From: Desulfurococcaceae archaeon AG1
GTDB taxonomy: Archaea > Thermoproteota > Thermoprotei_A > Sulfolobales > AG1
Reading direction: 5' to 3'
Length of the DNA stretch: 64,000 bases
Assembly (NCBI GenBank): GCA_003116855.1
Contig: BEWT01000002.1
Span: forward strand, 16,352-80,351
The position numbers were made by a program, and so were the translations under genes. Below are positions 34,836 to 43,481 of this stretch, piece by piece (position 1 is the stretch's first letter; every line of letters starts with the position of its first letter). The notes beneath the pieces are model-generated. The model ran no database searches. It was not told where the DNA came from and saw only the letters and a list, made by a program, of their open reading frames with translations.

Positions 34836-36143
34836 ATGGGTATGTCTATCCCCAACGAGCTTGGCAGGATTATTGATCTAACTGTTGAGCATAATACGTG
34901 GAGAAGGAGTTCTCTCAACATGATCCCTAGCGAGAATGTTATGAGCCCTCTAGCCGAGGCTGTGTATATGTGTGATATGATGCATAGATACGCTGAGGGA
35001 AGACCTAGGAGGAGACTTTATCAAGGTTTGAAATACGTTGATGAGGTTGAAGAGCTTGTAATGGATCTTATGTCGAGGCTCTTTAGAGTCAAGCATGTCG
35101 AGCCGAGACCCATAAGCGGGACAATAGCTAATGCAGCCACATTCAGAGCTCTCTCACAGCCAGGCGGTAAAGCTGTAGTAGCCCCTGTCCAGGCTGGGGC
35201 GCATGTCAGCCACACCAAGTTCGGCACCTTAGGAGCGCTCGGGATAGAGCATATAGAGATGCCCTTCGATATGGAGAACCTTAACATAGATGTCGATAAG
35301 GCTAGAAGGGTTATAGAGGAGGTTAAGCCTAACTTTGTCGTCATGGGGGGTAGTATGTATCTATTCCCCCACCCGTTAAAGGAGATAGCTGAGACTGCTC
35401 ATAGCGTTGGTTCCCTCGTGATCTATGATGCAGCCCATGTGCTCGGACTAATAGCTGGGAGGAGGTGGAGAGACCCGTTCGAAGCCGGTGCTGACGTGGT
35501 TACAGCATCAACCCACAAGACATTCCCAGGCCCTCAGGGTGGGGTTATACTAACCAATAACGAGACGATCTATAAATCTATTGCGAGAACAATATTCCCA
35601 TGGTTTGTGAGCAACCACCATCTACACAGACTCCCAGCAACAGCGGTCACCGCTCTCGAGATGATCTATTTCGGGGAGAGCTATGCTGACCAGATTGTTA
35701 GGAACGCGAAAGCCTTTGCAGAAGCCTTAGCATCAGAAGGCTTCAAGGTGCTTGGAGAGCACCTCGGCTACACCAGATCACACCAGGTGGTGGTTGATGT
35801 GAGAAACAATGGAGGAGGTGCTAAGGCTGCACAGCTTCTCGAGGAAGCCAATATTATTGTTAACAAGAACCTATTACCATACGACCCGCCTGAGGCTGTC
35901 AAGGATCCCAGCGGTATAAGGACAGGTGTTCAGGAGATGACAAGGCTTGGGATGAAAGAGGATGATTTCAGAGAAGTTGCCAGGCTCTTTAGAATGGTTC
36001 TGATAGACCGCAGGGATCCTGGCGAGGTTAGGAAACAGGTGATCGAGCTAAGATCTAGGTTCACCAGGGTTCACTTCACTTTCGATATAGATCTCTCATC
36101 GGTACCCAGCTCCTACAGGATCCCGTTCTTGTCAAAAATATAG
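34836..36143 (+). CDS. glyA: Serine hydroxymethyltransferase
   Basis: The 435-residue PLP enzyme interconverts serine and glycine with a tetrahydropterin one-carbon carrier. The PLP Lys lies in [15 protein letters not shown] near residue 229. The N-terminal [10 protein letters not shown] and [11 protein letters not shown] segments match archaeal SHMT. A TATA box places the start of transcription at the ATG, so translation is probably leaderless; ATG 34842 is a close alternative. It complements the glycine cleavage genes at 24-25.7 kb. Confidence 0.95.
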   Translation: MGMSIPNELGRIIDLTVEHNTWRRSSLNMIPSENVMSPLAEAVYMCDMMHRYAEGRPRRRLYQGLKYVDEVEELVMDLMSRLFRVKHVEPRPISGTIANAATFRALSQPGGKAVVAPVQAGAHVSHTKFGTLGALGIEHIEMPFDMENLNIDVDKARRVIEEVKPNFVVMGGSMYLFPHPLKEIAETAHSVGSLVIYDAAHVLGLIAGRRWRDPFEAGADVVTASTHKTFPGPQGGVILTNNETIYKSIARTIFPWFVSNHHLHRLPATAVTALEMIYFGESYADQIVRNAKAFAEALASEGFKVLGEHLGYTRSHQVVVDVRNNGGGAKAAQLLEEANIIVNKNLLPYDPPEAVKDPSGIRTGVQEMTRLGMKEDDFREVARLFRMVLIDRRDPGEVRKQVIELRSRFTRVHFTFDIDLSSVPSSYRIPFLSKI

Positions 36144-36144
36144 G

Positions 36145-36843
36145 GTGTCTCAAATGATGCCCAGAGCATCTGTTCTTGCGATAGGTAATGAGGTGGTTCA
36201 GGGGAGGGTTCTTAACACAAACGCACAGTATCTCGGAAGGAGGCTAACACTGCTTGGATACGATGTGGTGCTCTCAGCCTCAGTGCCTGATAGGATGGAG
36301 CTCATAGTAGAGATCCTGAGGATAGCTACTGATAGATTCTCATCAGACCTGATCGTCACTACAGGAGGACTCGGACCTACATATGATGATATAACATCAG
36401 AAGCCCTCTCAAAATACCTAGGCGAGGAGCATGTGGTTAACGAGGAGGCTCTAGAGATGGTGAGGCAGAAATACGTTGCCAGGGGGCTTGGATTAACTCC
36501 CGAGAGGATCAAGATGGCTATGATGCCTAAAAGCGCTAAACCCATACCAAACCCCATAGGAACAGCCCCCGGGATCCTTGTTAAAAAAGGCAACAAGCTT
36601 TTCGTCTCACTACCAGGCGTTCCAAGCGAGATGCAGGCTATATGGGAGCAGAGTATAGAGCCTATGCTTAGAAACGCCAGCCAGGTAAGGATCTCAGAGG
36701 TAACTATAACTGTCAAAGGTGTTATGGAGTCGGTGGCTGCAAGAATAGTTAATAAGATTGTCAAGGAGAAACCAAAAATCTATGTAAAGACACAGCCCAA
36801 GGGTATCGAGCTCGGTAGCCCAGTGCTCGATATATATATATAA
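36145..36843 (+). CDS. CinA-like molybdopterin-binding-fold protein, frameshifted
   Basis: The open frame gives 232 residues with the MoCF fold of COG1058: AIGNEVVQG at the start, TTGGLGPTYDDIT near residue 73 and SLPGVPSEM near 154. Relatives include nicotinamide-nucleotide amidase partners and ADP-ribose pyrophosphatases (CinA N-domain). The frame ends in a run of alternating T and A (36831-36842). Removing one TA would join it to about 40 more residues that look like the missing C-terminal helix. GTG start 1 nt after glyA, so it is co-transcribed. Confidence 0.75.
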   Translation: MSQMMPRASVLAIGNEVVQGRVLNTNAQYLGRRLTLLGYDVVLSASVPDRMELIVEILRIATDRFSSDLIVTTGGLGPTYDDITSEALSKYLGEEHVVNEEALEMVRQKYVARGLGLTPERIKMAMMPKSAKPIPNPIGTAPGILVKKGNKLFVSLPGVPSEMQAIWEQSIEPMLRNASQVRISEVTITVKGVMESVAARIVNKIVKEKPKIYVKTQPKGIELGSPVLDIYI

Positions 36844-36962
36844 TGGCTTCCTCCAATAATATCGAGGATGCGAGAAACGAGTGCGCCCATGTGTGTGAGG
36901 AGATTATAAGGGATCTCAGATCCCTTGGAGGAAGGATCTGGGATAGCTGTTCATGTTCATAA
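36844..36962 (+). pseudogene. Out-of-frame C-terminal tail of the CinA-like gene
   Basis: In the frame opened by ATG 36843 the sequence reads MASSNNIEDARNEC, then a helix HVCEEIIRDL and SLGGRIWDS before TAA at 36960-36962. Archaeal CinA-like proteins end with just such an amphipathic helix after the ...LDIYI strand. The break coincides with the TA dinucleotide run, so this is either a real slippage mutation, programmed or variable reading, or a sequencing error. Confidence 0.6.
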
Positions 36963-36997
36963 CGTAGAATATATTCCCCTTAGTGTCTTAAAAAACG

Positions 36998-37390
36998 GTG
37001 GGGATTTTGGCTAAGTTTGACGAGAACAAGAAGAAAGAGATCGTGCAGAGGGCTATAGAGACTCTAAAGAAGATCTACGATCCCGAGATACCTATAAACA
37101 TATACGACCTAGGGTTGATCTATGGTATAAATGTCGATGACGAAGGAGTAGTGACAGTGACGATGACGTTAACAGCCATGGGATGCCCCGTAGCAACCGA
37201 GCTCCCATACTTTGTTTACGAAAACCTGGTAAGCGCCCTCCCAGAGGCTAAGGAGGTCTATGTCGATGTTGTATACGACCCCCCATGGAATCCTACTAAA
37301 ATGACCGAGGATGGGAGGAGAATGTTCATAGAGATCTATGGATACGATATTGTCGAACAGTGGAAGAGGAGAATGGGGCAGAATCAATAG
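36998..37390 (+). CDS. MIP18/PaaD-like (DUF59) iron-sulfur assembly protein
   Basis: A 130-residue protein of the DUF59 family, which helps place Fe-S clusters on target proteins. DPEIPINIYDLGLIY and the TAMGCP motif with the key Cys (about residue 68) are present, then VDVVYDPPWNP. The C-terminal extension EDGRRMFIEIYG is short. GTG start 36998, with TTG 37007 also possible. Stands after the CinA-like gene in the same direction. Confidence 0.88.
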   Translation: MGILAKFDENKKKEIVQRAIETLKKIYDPEIPINIYDLGLIYGINVDDEGVVTVTMTLTAMGCPVATELPYFVYENLVSALPEAKEVYVDVVYDPPWNPTKMTEDGRRMFIEIYGYDIVEQWKRRMGQNQ

Positions 37391-37461
37391 ATAACCTGGG
37401 CTATAATCCTAAGACAAGATAGCACCAGGGATCGCGGTCAACTGCCACGCTGTCTCTGATA

Positions 37462-38175
37462 TCAAGAACTCCTCTTACCCCTAATAGCTATAGCTATGTT
37501 TCTATAGATCTCGTTCAAAGCCCCCTGGATCCCCTTGGACTCATACTCCCTAACAACACCTGCCCAATCTATCCTCAGGATCAGAATCATGATTGTTATC
37601 GATATAGCTAGTAATAGGGGTAGCTGTATATATAGAGGAACCCCAGCACTCTCGGCAATCTGTGTTAACCCTCTTCCAAAGAATACTATCAAGAGAGACA
37701 CTATGCTCTTACCAATAAGGGTTGCAATGAAATAAAGCGATACGCTATAACCGGCGAAAGCTATTGGTATGAGTATAACATCATCAGGTATAGGAGTTGA
37801 CGTCACAGCCAGCACGAATAGAAAACCCCATTTCTTTATAAGCCTGCCAAATAGCTCGACATTCTTCCTATCACGCTCGGGAATCACTCTAGAAACACCC
37901 CTACCTATCGCATAGATAACAAGCTTCCCCACAGTAGCCCCTACCCCAGATACGAGTGCCAAGGCAGCTAGCTCTAGAGGATCTCTAGCTCGATAGGTAT
38001 ACACTAGTAGAACTAAATAGTAGGGGACAGAGGCGTAGGGTATCGAGTTGCCTATCATTGATAATAGGAGTATAAGGGCATATGGGTTACCCTCTAGTGT
38101 ATTAATCAGCACCTCGAGACCCTCTGTAAATGCCTCTGTGAAGCTCCCAGCCATGTTCTTCACCTCTATATACAC
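37462..38175 (-). CDS. DedA/VTT-domain membrane protein
   Basis: The 237-residue protein has four to six hydrophobic segments and the VTT (SNARE-associated) pattern: GATVGKLVIYAIGRG, then GFLFVLAVTSTPIPDDVILIP split across the re-entrant loop, where the Pro-rich turn is conserved. Family members are linked to lipid scrambling and membrane homeostasis. Start may be MYIEVKN or the Met at residue 8. Specific function unknown. Confidence 0.75.
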   Translation of the reverse strand: MYIEVKNMAGSFTEAFTEGLEVLINTLEGNPYALILLLSMIGNSIPYASVPYYLVLLVYTYRARDPLELAALALVSGVGATVGKLVIYAIGRGVSRVIPERDRKNVELFGRLIKKWGFLFVLAVTSTPIPDDVILIPIAFAGYSVSLYFIATLIGKSIVSLLIVFFGRGLTQIAESAGVPLYIQLPLLLAISITIMILILRIDWAGVVREYESKGIQGALNEIYRNIAIAIRGKRSS

Positions 38176-38371
38176 AGGCAGATATAAAAGCTGGTAGTTC
38201 TGAAGAAGATAATAATTTTAAAATACAGGTTATAGGACAACTAAGAGCTGCAAAAGAGTTGATAATAATCGCTATAGATTTTTATGAAAGCCGAAACCAC
38301 ACGCCACGATAGTTTTTAATGTTAAAGCGGATCTCTGTTTCTTTATTGCATGAATATAAAGGATAAAGGAT

Positions 38372-40105
38372 CTAGAATCTTAGATACTCGGGCCTCTCTT
38401 TCTGGGCCTTTTCTCTAGCCTCTGCAATGATCTTTTCTATTCTTTCTATGAAGTCTTGGGGGAGTTTTTTGAAGAGGGGTTCTACTTTTCCTATTTTTCT
38501 CCCCGGTGGGATTATGAAGCTCTTTTGCGATGGGTATCTGGATCTCTCCAAAGGCTCTTCGTACCCCAGCATTCTCCATATTCTTCTAGCAGCATTAGGT
38601 GTTAATGGGTATAGTGTTAGGGCTAGGAGTGCCACTGTGTTTGCAGCGATATACATGGTGGTTCCCGCTCTCTCTCTATCGATTCTAACCTCATCCCATG
38701 GGGCTCTTTTGTTGAGATACTGGTTCCCTGCTCTAGCTATCTCTAGTATCTGTTCTGATGCGTGTTTGATCTTTGTTTTGAGCATACTATCTATATATTC
38801 TGAGTAGTGGAGCCACACACGATCTATGAACTCCTGGTCCGTGTTGTCTAGCTCTCGGGGCTTTGGTATTGTTGAGTCGAAGTGCTTCTCGATAAATGTT
38901 AGAACCCTGTTGATATAGTTACCAATATCGTCGTTGAGCTCTGAGTTAACGATCTTAACGAACTCCCTCCAGCTAAAGTTAGTATCCCTCTCTTCAGGCC
39001 TTATTCTCGCTAGTGCGAACCTCCAGTAATCAGGATCATTTATTATATATAGAGCCTCGTCAGCCCACAAACCGATCCTTCTACTCTTGCTGAACTTCTC
39101 CCCTTCGTAGAGGAGATACTCTGTAGCCGATATTATGCTGGGTAGCCTGTATCTCTCATCGCTTGCCATCAGCATTGCAGGCAGGATTACCGCGTGGAAT
39201 GGTATATTATCCTTCCCAATAAAATAGATTGTCTTGGTGTTCTCATCGTACCAGAACTCCTCAAAACTCCTACCACTCCTCTCAAGAACCTCCTTCGAGG
39301 CTGATAGATAGCCTAGAAGAGCTTCGAACCACACATATATAGTCTTACCCTCAGCCCCCTTGAAAGGAGCCTCTATACCCCAAGCATTATCCCTGGTAAT
39401 CGATCTTGGTTTGAGACCCTCTTTAATCCATCTAAGCGAGTAGTTCTTCACATTATCCCAGAGCTCTCCGTGGTTTTCGAGCCATCTCCTCACCTTATCC
39501 TCAAGCGCCCTTAGGTCGAAGAACCAGTGGGTGGTCTCTCTAAGAACAGGTTTGGATCCGCATATAGCACATCTAGGCGATATAAGATCTAGAGGATCTA
39601 GAAGGGCTCCGCAGCTATCACACTGATCACCCCTAGCGTTGGGATACCCACACCTAGGGCATTTTCCCTCGATAAACCTGTCGGGAAGAAAGATCTTATC
39701 CCTCTCGCAGTATGGTAGAACCATCTTCTGCGTGAATATATAGCCCTTCTCCTCAAGCCCTAGCATGAATTCCTTGACAAACTTCTTATGAACAGGCGAT
39801 TCTGTTCTAGAATAGTTATCCAGCTCTATACCCCATCTCCTCAGGATCTCTGTAACATATGCGTGCGCCTCATCAGTAAGTTTCCTAGGATCTATATTCT
39901 TCCTCCTAGCCTCAACCTCTATCGGCGTCCCATGCTCATCAGAACCCGACACAGAAACCACATCCTCGCCAAGGAGCCTGAGAAACCTAGTCATCATATC
40001 CGCACCAAGCAAGTGCAGTATGGTGCCTAGGTGGAGCACGCTATTTATATATGGCCAAGCAGCTGTAACAATCCACTTACCCAGTATCTTCCACCCAAAC
40101 CTCAT
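38372..40105 (-). CDS. metG: Methionyl-tRNA synthetase
   Basis: The 577-residue class I synthetase charges initiator and elongator tRNA-Met. The HIGH-equivalent is HLGT in NSVLHLGTILH (residues about 21-31), and the KMSKS-equivalent is KFSKS near residue 345. Two zinc knuckles are visible, CPRCG and CDSCG, near residues 149 and 162, and CAICG follows. A TATA box TTTATTTA (minus, 40141-40148) fits a 13-nt leader. The length fits archaeal MetG without the C-terminal tRNA-binding domain. Confidence 0.95.
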   Translation of the reverse strand: MRFGWKILGKWIVTAAWPYINSVLHLGTILHLLGADMMTRFLRLLGEDVVSVSGSDEHGTPIEVEARRKNIDPRKLTDEAHAYVTEILRRWGIELDNYSRTESPVHKKFVKEFMLGLEEKGYIFTQKMVLPYCERDKIFLPDRFIEGKCPRCGYPNARGDQCDSCGALLDPLDLISPRCAICGSKPVLRETTHWFFDLRALEDKVRRWLENHGELWDNVKNYSLRWIKEGLKPRSITRDNAWGIEAPFKGAEGKTIYVWFEALLGYLSASKEVLERSGRSFEEFWYDENTKTIYFIGKDNIPFHAVILPAMLMASDERYRLPSIISATEYLLYEGEKFSKSRRIGLWADEALYIINDPDYWRFALARIRPEERDTNFSWREFVKIVNSELNDDIGNYINRVLTFIEKHFDSTIPKPRELDNTDQEFIDRVWLHYSEYIDSMLKTKIKHASEQILEIARAGNQYLNKRAPWDEVRIDRERAGTTMYIAANTVALLALTLYPLTPNAARRIWRMLGYEEPLERSRYPSQKSFIIPPGRKIGKVEPLFKKLPQDFIERIEKIIAEAREKAQKERPEYLRF

Positions 40106-40675
40106 ATACGAGGAAGCCTATATATCGGGCTATCGGGGATAAATAAAGACTCCATGAAGCCCCTAGAGTCCTAAACTTACTAACCATAAAACATGTCTTT
40201 CAGATCTTATGGCAGTCTCTGTAACATTACACATAACCAACCATGCCAACAGCCTCGGAATTATAAAGGGTTTGTAAGGGTTGGTATTAAACTCCATAGT
40301 TTTTACGAGAATCAAACCTAAGGCCAGGAGTACCTGTATGAATAAGCCTACTCACACTATGGGTATAGATAAAGACCCAAGTGAGGGTTAAAAGGAAAAG
40401 TCGAGATGAGGGATCCTTGTAACACTAACCCAGATATGGATCTATTAATGGGGCTAGGGCGAGGATCACTCAGGATAGGTCGATATCAAGGATACGGATT
40501 CCGATAAAAAACCTTATGTCCGTGAAGTCGTTGATTGAGTAGTTAGCGCCAAATAAGACCAGCTACCATTAAACCGAACCTCTAGCGTTTACCCACTAGC
40601 CGGCATATTTATCGTAATTTTATTATATGAAACCATCGTTATGTGTAAACTCTATCTTTGTAACATGTGTTCTTC
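40106..40675. other. 570-bp intergenic region upstream of metG
   Basis: There is no supported protein gene. It holds the metG promoter on its left side (40141-40148) and the second copy of the structured repeat (40524-40586). A CCACTAGCCG motif near 40593 recurs at 23567. The middle part (40160-40450) shows nothing I can interpret. Confidence 0.4.
40524..40586 (+). repeat. Structured intergenic element, copy 2
   Basis: Ungapped match at 47 of 63 positions to 33557-33619. The inner helix TAGC (40544-40547) with GCTA (40562-40565) is a Watson-Crick version of weaker pairs in copy 1, and the GTT/AAC outer pairing is kept. No shared reading frame. Orientation relative to neighbours differs between copies, so it is not simply a leader of one gene family. 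Confidence 0.5.
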
Positions 40676-41350
40676 TTATTGGAACCTATGTTTAATAACA
40701 TATATCAGAGATGCCACAGTTAATAAAATGATCTCGTAGGCCTCGATAGTAGCTGCAGAGGGCCACCTGATTATAATCGCCCCTGAGAGAGCTGTAATAA
40801 ATATTATTATAATAGTCGCTAGATAACCTGGGTATTTTCTAAACTCGCCTAAGCCGTATATGAGAAAACCTATGAAGGCTTGGATAAAGAACCATGTAGA
40901 GACAAACGTATGGGGCCTTGTCCCTGCCGGGAAGATCCCTATCAAGGCTAGAAAGATCCCGGCAATCGATATGTAGGATCCGCCTACAACACCGATCTTT
41001 GTTCTCGAGATCATTATCATATCAAGAGAAAGGAGGATTACAAAGATCGACGCTACTATAAGCCCGTAATTATAGATCCATGGATCGTTGGCGCGAGATC
41101 CTCCCAAATCGCTGAAGGCGTCTCTATAGAAGTCAAACCATGTATTGCGGCTTATAGATATGAATGTGAAGATCCAGAACACTGCTGAAGCTATGATCCC
41201 TGAAACCCTCATTACTCCACGAATAACCCTGTAGATCGTGATCCCCCAATAGATGTTCCCAACAGCTATATAAACAGGATGCCCACGATCCATAGGATCC
41301 CGTGTGGTGTTATTACCACCATATTTCCTTGATCTGTTTCCCCGCACCAC
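40676..41350 (-). CDS. DUF998 membrane protein
   Basis: A 224-residue protein with six hydrophobic helices. The conserved loop after the first helix reads SRNTWFDFYRDAFSDLGG, the hallmark of DUF998 (COG3371). The function is unknown. The first 46 residues (Arg/Gly/Asn-rich) precede the first helix and may not be translated; an internal ATG at 41212 gives a more typical start (MRVSGIIAS). The stop faces no gene closely. Confidence 0.7.
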   Translation of the reverse strand: MVRGNRSRKYGGNNTTRDPMDRGHPVYIAVGNIYWGITIYRVIRGVMRVSGIIASAVFWIFTFISISRNTWFDFYRDAFSDLGGSRANDPWIYNYGLIVASIFVILLSLDMIMISRTKIGVVGGSYISIAGIFLALIGIFPAGTRPHTFVSTWFFIQAFIGFLIYGLGEFRKYPGYLATIIIIFITALSGAIIIRWPSAATIEAYEIILLTVASLIYVIKHRFQ

Positions 41351-41526
41351 TAATCCTTAAGTCGCTTAGAAATCCTGCAGGCAGATCTGCATTGTTTAGC
41401 TATACCATGATCCGTGAACCAGGGATAAAAGAGATCCCTGCGAGTCAGCAAAAGTTCTTTGATAAAGAAACAAACAACAAGCACAAGAGTATTGAGGATA
41501 GATGGAAGCGTATTAAGGATCTAGAG

Positions 41527-41634
41527 ATGATAAGTGCCACATCTATCAAGGTATCGTTGGAGGTCTATGAAGCTTATCATCGCCTGGCTTTATTATACCT
41601 ATACATGCTAGATCGCCTATCAACTCTATCTTGA
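41527..41634 (+). CDS. Possible truncated VapB-like antitoxin remnant
   Basis: ATG 41527 opens 35 codons starting MISATSIKVSLEVYEAYHRL. The T-x-I-x-V-S-x-E-V-Y-E pattern is that of the N-terminal strand of VapB/DUF217 antitoxins. The rest does not match, and the frame lies over the 3' end of the opposite THUMP gene. The open frame extends upstream to ATG 41407 or further. No VapC toxin is adjacent. This may be coincidence. Confidence 0.2.
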   Translation: MISATSIKVSLEVYEAYHRLALLYLYMLDRLSTLS

Positions 41635-42073
41635 TCACTCTGGAGGGGTTCTTAGGATCTGCTATTGCTAGCCCAGCCTTCTCCATCGAGATCCCCACAG
41701 CTATTTCAACAGCCCTACAGCTCTCGATCGCTGACCCTCTTTTTACACACTCAACCCTCAACCTCTCCTTCCTAGAGAGTAGTTTTCTCCCAAGCTCTAG
41801 GCATGTTCTCACAATATCATCTATATCAGCCCTGCAACACCTATCTATCCTAACAGCCCTTGCTACAGAATAAGGGGGTCTTCTCCTAACCTCTTCGAAG
41901 ATCTTGACGCTATCTTCTTTCGAGAATACTAGGAGAACGTCTCTATACTCCGTAGGGGTAACCCTTACATTGGGGTCAACCCTATATAGAAGATCTTCAA
42001 GCTCTCTTTTAGCCCTCTCCTCCTTACCAACCCTTGCCGTAACAATCAGTCTTGGATATTCTGCTACAGACTC
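41546..42073 (-). CDS. THUMP-domain protein (Tan1-like), no standard start codon
   Basis: The frame from 42073 to 41546 encodes about 175 residues: RLIVTARVGKEERA, LEDLLYRVDP, then a THUMP core with VEIAVGISMEKAGLAIADP. This matches COG1818, relatives of Tan1 that assist tRNA N4-acetylcytidine formation. The first ATG/GTG/TTG in frame is a GTG at 41812, halfway through, so the N-terminal half would be lost. The expected ATG overlaps the rfcL stop (ATGA) but is one base out of frame. A CTG at 42049 is the only near-standard alternative. Confidence 0.7.
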   Translation of the reverse strand, partial: ESVAEYPRLIVTARVGKEERAKRELEDLLYRVDPNVRVTPTEYRDVLLVFSKEDSVKIFEEVRRRPPYSVARAVRIDRCCRADIDDIVRTCLELGRKLLSRKERLRVECVKRGSAIESCRAVEIAVGISMEKAGLAIADPKNPSRVIKIELIGDLACIGIIKPGDDKLHRPPTIP

Positions 42074-43481
42074 ATTTGATAAACCTATCCAGCCCTACCC
42101 CCTTGCCGGGCTTCTCCTCCTTACGTGTCTTTGGCTGTTGCTCTGGCTTCTTAGCCTCGGTTTTTGCCTCGACTTGTTTTTTCTCCACAGACTCTCTAGA
42201 TGGGATCTTTTTCTCAAGCTCCTTCACGATCGATATTACCTCCTTAGCCCTTGGCCCGGCTAGGTATTCGATCATCGTGTCACTCATCTTCATCCCAAGA
42301 GCTATTTTAGCAGCCTCTGTGGGGTTGTTTCTAAATATTATCATTAGGTATGGTATAACATGGTTCTTAGCCGTGGACGTGGAGATCTTGTCATGAGAGG
42401 CGATCAGTCTTGCAATATCATCCCTAACTCCTCTAGCCTCTTTAGTCCTCATCATAAGCCTTATCTTCTCTGGAAACCTATAGCTAACCCATCTCCTCTC
42501 AGTACTCTTCTTAGCCATGGCAACACCAGCGCTCATCAGATCTATAGCGTATGACAATAGATCCCAGTTGCCCGTCTTCACAATCCTACCCATATAGACA
42601 TCTGCTCTTGAGAGCGCTTCGTAGGCTCTCCATAGATCCTCAGGGTCTTGCATCTGGGCTGGTATGTTCTCATTAATCCATTGCATAAGCATCTCGTTAT
42701 CAAGCTGGCTACTCCCAGCAGCTGCTTTAGCCGCTCTCGCACTCCTAGCACTAAAGATCCTTCCCAGAGTCTCGAATGGGTTCCTCTCCCTATCCCTGTA
42801 GCCGAGGATCTCCCTCACATAGTCCAGGCTGATCTTCTTTACGCCTCTAGCAACAGACTCGAGATCGTTTATAGCTGATCTAAGATCCCCCTCAGATCTC
42901 CTGGCAATCTCTTTGAGAGCCTCATCATCACACTCGATCTTCTCTGAGAGACAGATCTTCTTCAAAAGCTTAACAACATTACCTTCGGAGAGTTTCTTAA
43001 CCTCTATGGCTAGCGATACGTTCCTCAAAGGCCTTAGATTAGGCGACCAGGGATCATTGGCTGTCATTATAACAGGAACCCTCGTGATCTCTATAAGCCT
43101 GAGCACGGCTTCCAACCCACCAAGATCTGCTTTCGCATTTATCCCATCAACCTCGTCTAGAAGTATAAGCCTTCTCCTCCCAAAGAGACCGGCCTTGTCG
43201 GCAGATGCTATGGCTATCCTCTCTATATCCTGCATCCTCCTAAAATCACTTGCATTCATCTCGACAACCTCGTATCCAAGATCCCTTGCTAGGCACTCAA
43301 CAAGGGTTGTCTTCCCAGTCCCTGGGGGGCCGTAGAGAAGAGCTGCTTTATACTCTGTATTGGGGAATCTCTTGATCCACTCTATGAGTTTGTTCTTAGC
43401 CTCCTCTTGATCTATATAGTCTGAGAGGGTTCTAGGCCTGTACTTAAATATCCAGGGGATATTGCTACTTCCCAGTGCCAA
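42072..43481 (-). CDS. rfcL: Replication factor C large subunit
   Basis: A 469-residue AAA+ subunit of the clamp loader that opens PCNA. It has Walker A GPPGTGKTT near residue 50 and Walker B LLDEVDG near 107; the Arg finger of SRC type is absent, as expected for the large subunit. After the collar domain comes a charged Lys/Glu/Gln linker (about 415-460) and a short C-terminal GLDRFIK, which resembles a degenerate PCNA-interacting peptide. It overlaps rfcS by 17 bp. Confidence 0.95.
   Translation of the reverse strand: MALGSSNIPWIFKYRPRTLSDYIDQEEAKNKLIEWIKRFPNTEYKAALLYGPPGTGKTTLVECLARDLGYEVVEMNASDFRRMQDIERIAIASADKAGLFGRRRLILLDEVDGINAKADLGGLEAVLRLIEITRVPVIMTANDPWSPNLRPLRNVSLAIEVKKLSEGNVVKLLKKICLSEKIECDDEALKEIARRSEGDLRSAINDLESVARGVKKISLDYVREILGYRDRERNPFETLGRIFSARSARAAKAAAGSSQLDNEMLMQWINENIPAQMQDPEDLWRAYEALSRADVYMGRIVKTGNWDLLSYAIDLMSAGVAMAKKSTERRWVSYRFPEKIRLMMRTKEARGVRDDIARLIASHDKISTSTAKNHVIPYLMIIFRNNPTEAAKIALGMKMSDTMIEYLAGPRAKEVISIVKELEKKIPSRESVEKKQVEAKTEAKKPEQQPKTRKEEKPGKGVGLDRFIK

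Noticed and set aside
41302..41526. Rightward frame starting MWCYYHH over the DUF998 5' end
   Set aside because: The N-terminal part overlaps the opposite gene and has no family resemblance; only the last 35 codons hint at an antitoxin.
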